NCBI RefSeq assembly: GCF_028737325.1
Contig: NZ_JAQZCH010000001.1
Location: 540,732-604,731 of the forward strand
Origin: Microbacterium thalli
Lineage (GTDB): Bacteria; Actinomycetota; Actinomycetes; Actinomycetales; Microbacteriaceae
Reading direction: 5' to 3'
Length of the DNA: 64,000 nt
Shown in pieces: positions 60,983 through 64,000 of the stretch. A program made the position numbers and the translations under genes. Under the pieces are notes generated by a model. The model was given only the letters and a program-made list of their open reading frames with translations, was not told where the DNA came from and made no database searches. How positions within the stretch are numbered: the first letter of the stretch is position 1; every line of letters starts with the position of its first letter.

Positions 60983-61317
60983 GCCGACGGCTGCGCCGAG
61001 GCCGCGTCGGCGGCATCCTCGTCGCGCCAGTCGACGCGGAGTCCGGCGACCTCGTTCTCGCGAAGGAACTTGACGATGAACGGGCACTCCGGCACGACGG
61101 TCTCGCCGCGGCGGGCGACGTCGGCGAGCGCTTCAGCGGCGAGGGCCTTGCCGAGGCCGCGTCCGCCGAAGGCCTTGTCGACGACGGTGTGGTCGAACAC
61201 CAGGCGGCCCTGGTCGTCGCGCTCGAAGGCGGCGAAGCCGGCGGCCACATCACCGACGTGGAGGTCGTAGCGGTTCTTCTCGTCGTTGCGGATCACGGTG
61301 GTGGCGTCGTCAGTCAT
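60979..61317 (-). CDS. Small GNAT-family N-acetyltransferase
   Basis: The protein has 112 residues. It is a short YidJ/YjdJ-type GNAT with acetyl-CoA loop VVDKAFGGRGLGKALAAEAL and the PECPFIVKFL end. The N-terminal DEKNRYDLHVGDVAAGFAAFERD is typical. The acceptor is unknown. AGGAG lies 6 bases before the ATG. It is co-transcribed with pirin and divergent from cstA. Confidence 0.9.
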   Translation of the reverse strand: MTDDATTVIRNDEKNRYDLHVGDVAAGFAAFERDDQGRLVFDHTVVDKAFGGRGLGKALAAEALADVARRGETVVPECPFIVKFLRENEVAGLRVDWRDEDAADAASAQPSA

Positions 61318-61445
61318 GGTGATCTCCTCTCGATCCCTTCCAACGTAAGGCCGGTCGAGACCATTACGACCGAATACCGCGAATGCCGGGGGTTGCATGC
61401 CTAAGCTGGGAGAACGCAATGAAGCGCCTTCCCCCAGGAGATCCG

Positions 61446-63701
61446 ATGCCTCGATCCGCGTCCGACGTCGCCACCGATCCGCAACTGCCCCCGGTCGCCG
61501 TCTCCGACGAGCAGCACCGCGCCGCATCCCGCTGGACCCCGCTGAAGGTGATCATCTGGATCGCCATCGCCCTGCTGGGCGGTGTGGCCTGGGTCATGCT
61601 CGCGGTCGTGCGGGGCGAGACGGTCAACGCCATCTGGTTCGTGTTCGCCGCCGTCTGCACCTACCTCATCGGGTATCGGTTCTACTCGAAGGTCATCGAG
61701 CGGCATCTGCTGCGACCCGACGACCGCCGCGCCACCCCGGCCGAGGTCAAGCAGGACGGCAAGGACTACGTCCCCACGGACCGGCGGGTGCTCTACGGCC
61801 ACCACTTCGCGGCGATCGCGGGGGCGGGCCCTCTCGTCGGCCCGGTGCTGGCGGCGCAGATGGGCTACCTGCCCGGCACGATCTGGATCATCGTCGGCGT
61901 CGTGCTCGCCGGAGCGGTGCAGGACTACACGGTGCTGTTCTTCTCGATGCGACGCGGCGGCCGCACCATCGGACAGATGGCCCGGCAAGAGCTCGGCCGC
62001 ATCGGCGGAACCGCCGCCATCGTGGCATCCCTGCTGATCATGCTCATCATCGTGGCGATCCTGGCGCTCGTCGTCGTCAACGCCCTCGGTGAGAGCCCGT
62101 GGGGCGTGTTCTCGGTCGCCATGACGATCCCCATCGCCCTGTTCATGGGCGTCTACCTGCGCTACCTGCGACCGGGCAAGGTGACCGAGGTCTCGATCAT
62201 CGGGTTCGTGCTGCTCATGGGCGCGATCATCGCGGGCGGCTGGGTCGCCGACACGTCGTGGGGCCAGGAGATCTTCCACCTCGACCGCACCGTCATCGCG
62301 ATCGGCATCATCATCTACGGCTTCATCGCCGCGGTGCTTCCGGTGTGGCTGCTGCTGGCGCCCCGCGACTACCTGTCGACGTTCATGAAGATCGGCGTCA
62401 TCGTCATGCTCGCTGGGGCCATCGTGCTCGTCCGCCCCGAGATCTCGGTGCCGGCGGTCTCGATCTTCGGCGAGAACGGGCTGGGGCCGGTGTTCGCCGG
62501 TCCGCTGTTCCCGTTCCTGTTCGTCACCATCGCGTGCGGCGCACTGTCGGGCTTCCACGCGCTCATCGCGTCGGGAACGACGCCGAAGCTCGTCGAGAAG
62601 GAGCGGCAGACGCGCTTCATCGGCTACGGCGGCATGCTCATGGAGTCGTTCGTCGCGATCATGGCCCTCGTCGCCGCGATCTCGATCGACCAGGGCATCT
62701 ACTTCGCGATGAACGCCCCCACCGCCGCCACCGGCGGCACGGTCGAGGGAGCCGTCGCCTTCGTGAACTCCCTCGGGCTGACCGGGGTCAACCTGACCCC
62801 CGAGATGCTCATCACCACCGCGGCCGACGTCGGCGAGGAGTCCGTCGTCTCGCGCACCGGCGGTGCCCCTACGCTCGCGCTGGGCCTGGCGCACATCATG
62901 CAGCAGGCGCTCGGCGGGCAGGCGCTCATGTCGTTCTGGTACCACTTCGCGATCATGTTCGAGGCGCTGTTCATCCTCACCGCCGTCGACGCCGGCACCC
63001 GGGTCGCCCGCTTCATGCTGCAGGACTCCATCGGCGCGTGGGTGCCGAAGTTCCGCGACGTGTCGTGGCGACCTGGCGTGTGGATCACGACGGCCATCAT
63101 GGTCGCCGGCTGGGGCGCGATCCTGATCCTCGGTGTCACCGACCCGCTCGGCGGCATCAACACGTTCTTCCCGCTGTTCGGCATCGCCAACCAGCTGCTC
63201 GCCGCCATCGCGCTCGCCGTCGTCCTCGCGATCGTCGCCAAGCGGGGCCGGTCGTACGTGAAGTGGCTGTGGATCGTCGCGGTGCCGCTGGCGTTCACCG
63301 CGGTGGTCACGATCACGGCGTCGGCGTACAAGATCTTCTCCCCGGTGCCCGCCATCGGGTACTGGGCCAACCACTTCCGCTACCGCGACGCGCTGGCCTC
63401 CGGCGACGACAGCCTCGGCCCGGTCGAGACCGTCGAGGCGGTCATCCGCAACACCGGCGTCCAGGGCACGCTGTCGATCGTGTTCGTCGTGCTCGCGATC
63501 GTCGTCATCGTCGCGGCGGTGGTCGTGACCGTCCGGGCCATCGCGGACGGCGGCGGCGCCGACTCGGAAGACCCGGCGGTGCCCTCTCGCCGCTTCGCCC
63601 CGGCCGGCCTCATCCCCACCGCCCCCGAGCGCGAGCTCGAGAAGGAGTGGGAGCCGCTGCTGGCCGAGGAGCGGGCCGCGACCGCCCGGCGCGGACACTG
63701 A
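61446..63701 (+). CDS. cstA: Carbon starvation protein CstA (peptide/pyruvate permease)
   Basis: The protein has 751 residues with about 16-18 helices. CstA landmarks are YRFYSKVIERHLLRPDD, HFAAIAGAGPLVGPVLAAQMGYLPG, TIACGALSGFHALIASGTTPKL and the C-terminal LFGIANQLLAAIAL. It takes up peptides or pyruvate, induced on starvation. AGGAG lies 5 bases before the ATG, preferred to ATG 61419. A TAAGCT -10-like hexamer lies at 61401-61406. The YbdD-type gene follows. Confidence 0.92.
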   Translation: MPRSASDVATDPQLPPVAVSDEQHRAASRWTPLKVIIWIAIALLGGVAWVMLAVVRGETVNAIWFVFAAVCTYLIGYRFYSKVIERHLLRPDDRRATPAEVKQDGKDYVPTDRRVLYGHHFAAIAGAGPLVGPVLAAQMGYLPGTIWIIVGVVLAGAVQDYTVLFFSMRRGGRTIGQMARQELGRIGGTAAIVASLLIMLIIVAILALVVVNALGESPWGVFSVAMTIPIALFMGVYLRYLRPGKVTEVSIIGFVLLMGAIIAGGWVADTSWGQEIFHLDRTVIAIGIIIYGFIAAVLPVWLLLAPRDYLSTFMKIGVIVMLAGAIVLVRPEISVPAVSIFGENGLGPVFAGPLFPFLFVTIACGALSGFHALIASGTTPKLVEKERQTRFIGYGGMLMESFVAIMALVAAISIDQGIYFAMNAPTAATGGTVEGAVAFVNSLGLTGVNLTPEMLITTAADVGEESVVSRTGGAPTLALGLAHIMQQALGGQALMSFWYHFAIMFEALFILTAVDAGTRVARFMLQDSIGAWVPKFRDVSWRPGVWITTAIMVAGWGAILILGVTDPLGGINTFFPLFGIANQLLAAIALAVVLAIVAKRGRSYVKWLWIVAVPLAFTAVVTITASAYKIFSPVPAIGYWANHFRYRDALASGDDSLGPVETVEAVIRNTGVQGTLSIVFVVLAIVVIVAAVVVTVRAIADGGGADSEDPAVPSRRFAPAGLIPTAPERELEKEWEPLLAEERAATARRGH

Positions 63702-63704
63702 GCC

Positions 63705-63998
63705 ATGGCGCCCGCGCACAACTCCTCAGGATCGGAGCATCCGGTGGCTGAAACAGGCGAACCGGGGCCGAATCGCTCCGGATTCGCGGAGGTGTGCGCG
63801 GGCGCGGGTCGGTCCGCGGTTCGCGTCGCGGCGGGAATCCGGTGGTACGTGACCTCGCTGATGGGTGACAACGCCTACGCGACCTACCTCGCGCACCAGC
63901 GCCGCACGCACCCCGACGCGCCGCCGCTGTCGGAGCGGCAGTTCTGGCGCCAGCGCATGGACGACCAGGACCGCAACCCGGGTGCGCGCTGCTGCTGA
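63705..63998 (+). CDS. YbdD/YjiX-family protein, CstA partner
   Basis: The protein has 97 residues. The YbdD core is WYVTSLMGDNAYATYLAHQRRTHPDAPPLSERQFWRQRMDD (read in parts), with a C-terminal CC end. It is required with CstA-type carriers for pyruvate/peptide uptake. The start is uncertain: ATG 63705 lies 3 bases after cstA, while GTG 63744 has GGAG 6 bases upstream and would give 84 residues. The gene ends 2 bases before the window edge. Confidence 0.85.
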   Translation: MAPAHNSSGSEHPVAETGEPGPNRSGFAEVCAGAGRSAVRVAAGIRWYVTSLMGDNAYATYLAHQRRTHPDAPPLSERQFWRQRMDDQDRNPGARCC

Positions 63999-64000
63999 CC

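Noticed and set aside
61401..63719. A 772-codon minus-strand frame under cstA
   Set aside because: Highly charged His/Asp/Arg-rich shadow of a membrane protein.

Overview
The window is high-GC actinobacterial chromosome. The gene set and style point to Microbacteriaceae, probably Microbacterium or a close relative. The signs are GTG starts, many 4-base NTGA gene overlaps, a DUF3073 protein next to purF, actinobacterial LexA, DtxR and CebR boxes, paired CrcB proteins and an LAXTG cell-wall sorting signal. It reads as core chromosome with a few accessory scars. I see no rRNA, tRNA, CRISPR array, intact insertion sequence or prophage.

Layout. 1-2157: two purine (ureide) catabolism genes, a PucG-like aminotransferase (5' end cut off by the window) and allantoate amidohydrolase. 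2188-4088 (minus): a 2-hydroxyacid dehydrogenase, then purQ and purS. 4210-10178: a cellobiose-type operon (cebE-cebF-cebG-bglC-cebR) behind a promoter carrying three CebR-like boxes. 10235-18761: an orphan sensor kinase, a uracil/xanthine permease, purC, a small membrane protein, a PadR/DHA2 efflux pair, purD and an SCP-like protein. 18807-25799: an iron-regulated heme uptake locus (htaA-hmuTUV-htaA2) with two DtxR-type boxes and a double terminator. 26866-30860: N-acetylglucosamine PTS (nagE), ROK repressor and nagB. 30929-34923: purM, purF, an MFS carrier and DUF3073. 35071-37520: a universal stress protein, an autoregulated PadR/DUF4097 operon and a tiny membrane protein. 37688-40278: an SOS-box-bearing gene remnant, a Rho-N-like small protein with topoisomerase IB, twin fluoride channels and a 22-base palindrome. 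40345-46241: an AcrB-type RND pump and a DEAD-box helicase with a long repetitive Arg/Asp N-terminus. 46264-50034: VOC protein, a LexA-boxed radical SAM protein, a D,D-carboxypeptidase, and an HxlR/azoreductase pair. 50051-55687: an ECF transporter whose T and A parts are separated from its probable S component by a Nudix gene and an ArsR/SRPBCC/DHFR-like cassette bounded by 31-base direct repeats. 55870-63998: a large secreted subtilase, arsenate reductase, pirin, GNAT, CstA and its YbdD-type partner.

Functional threads. Five steps of de novo IMP synthesis (purS/Q, C, D, M, F) are scattered among purine salvage and catabolism genes. Sugar uptake is under local repressors (CebR, ROK). Iron acquisition is under DtxR-type control. 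Two LexA-type boxes mark a radical SAM gene and a 13E12/DUF222-like relic. About fifteen genes have a -10-like hexamer ending 6-7 bases before the start codon, which predicts leaderless mRNAs and decides several start sites here.

All assignments come from reading motifs and context. No database search was possible, and promoter and operator calls are visual.
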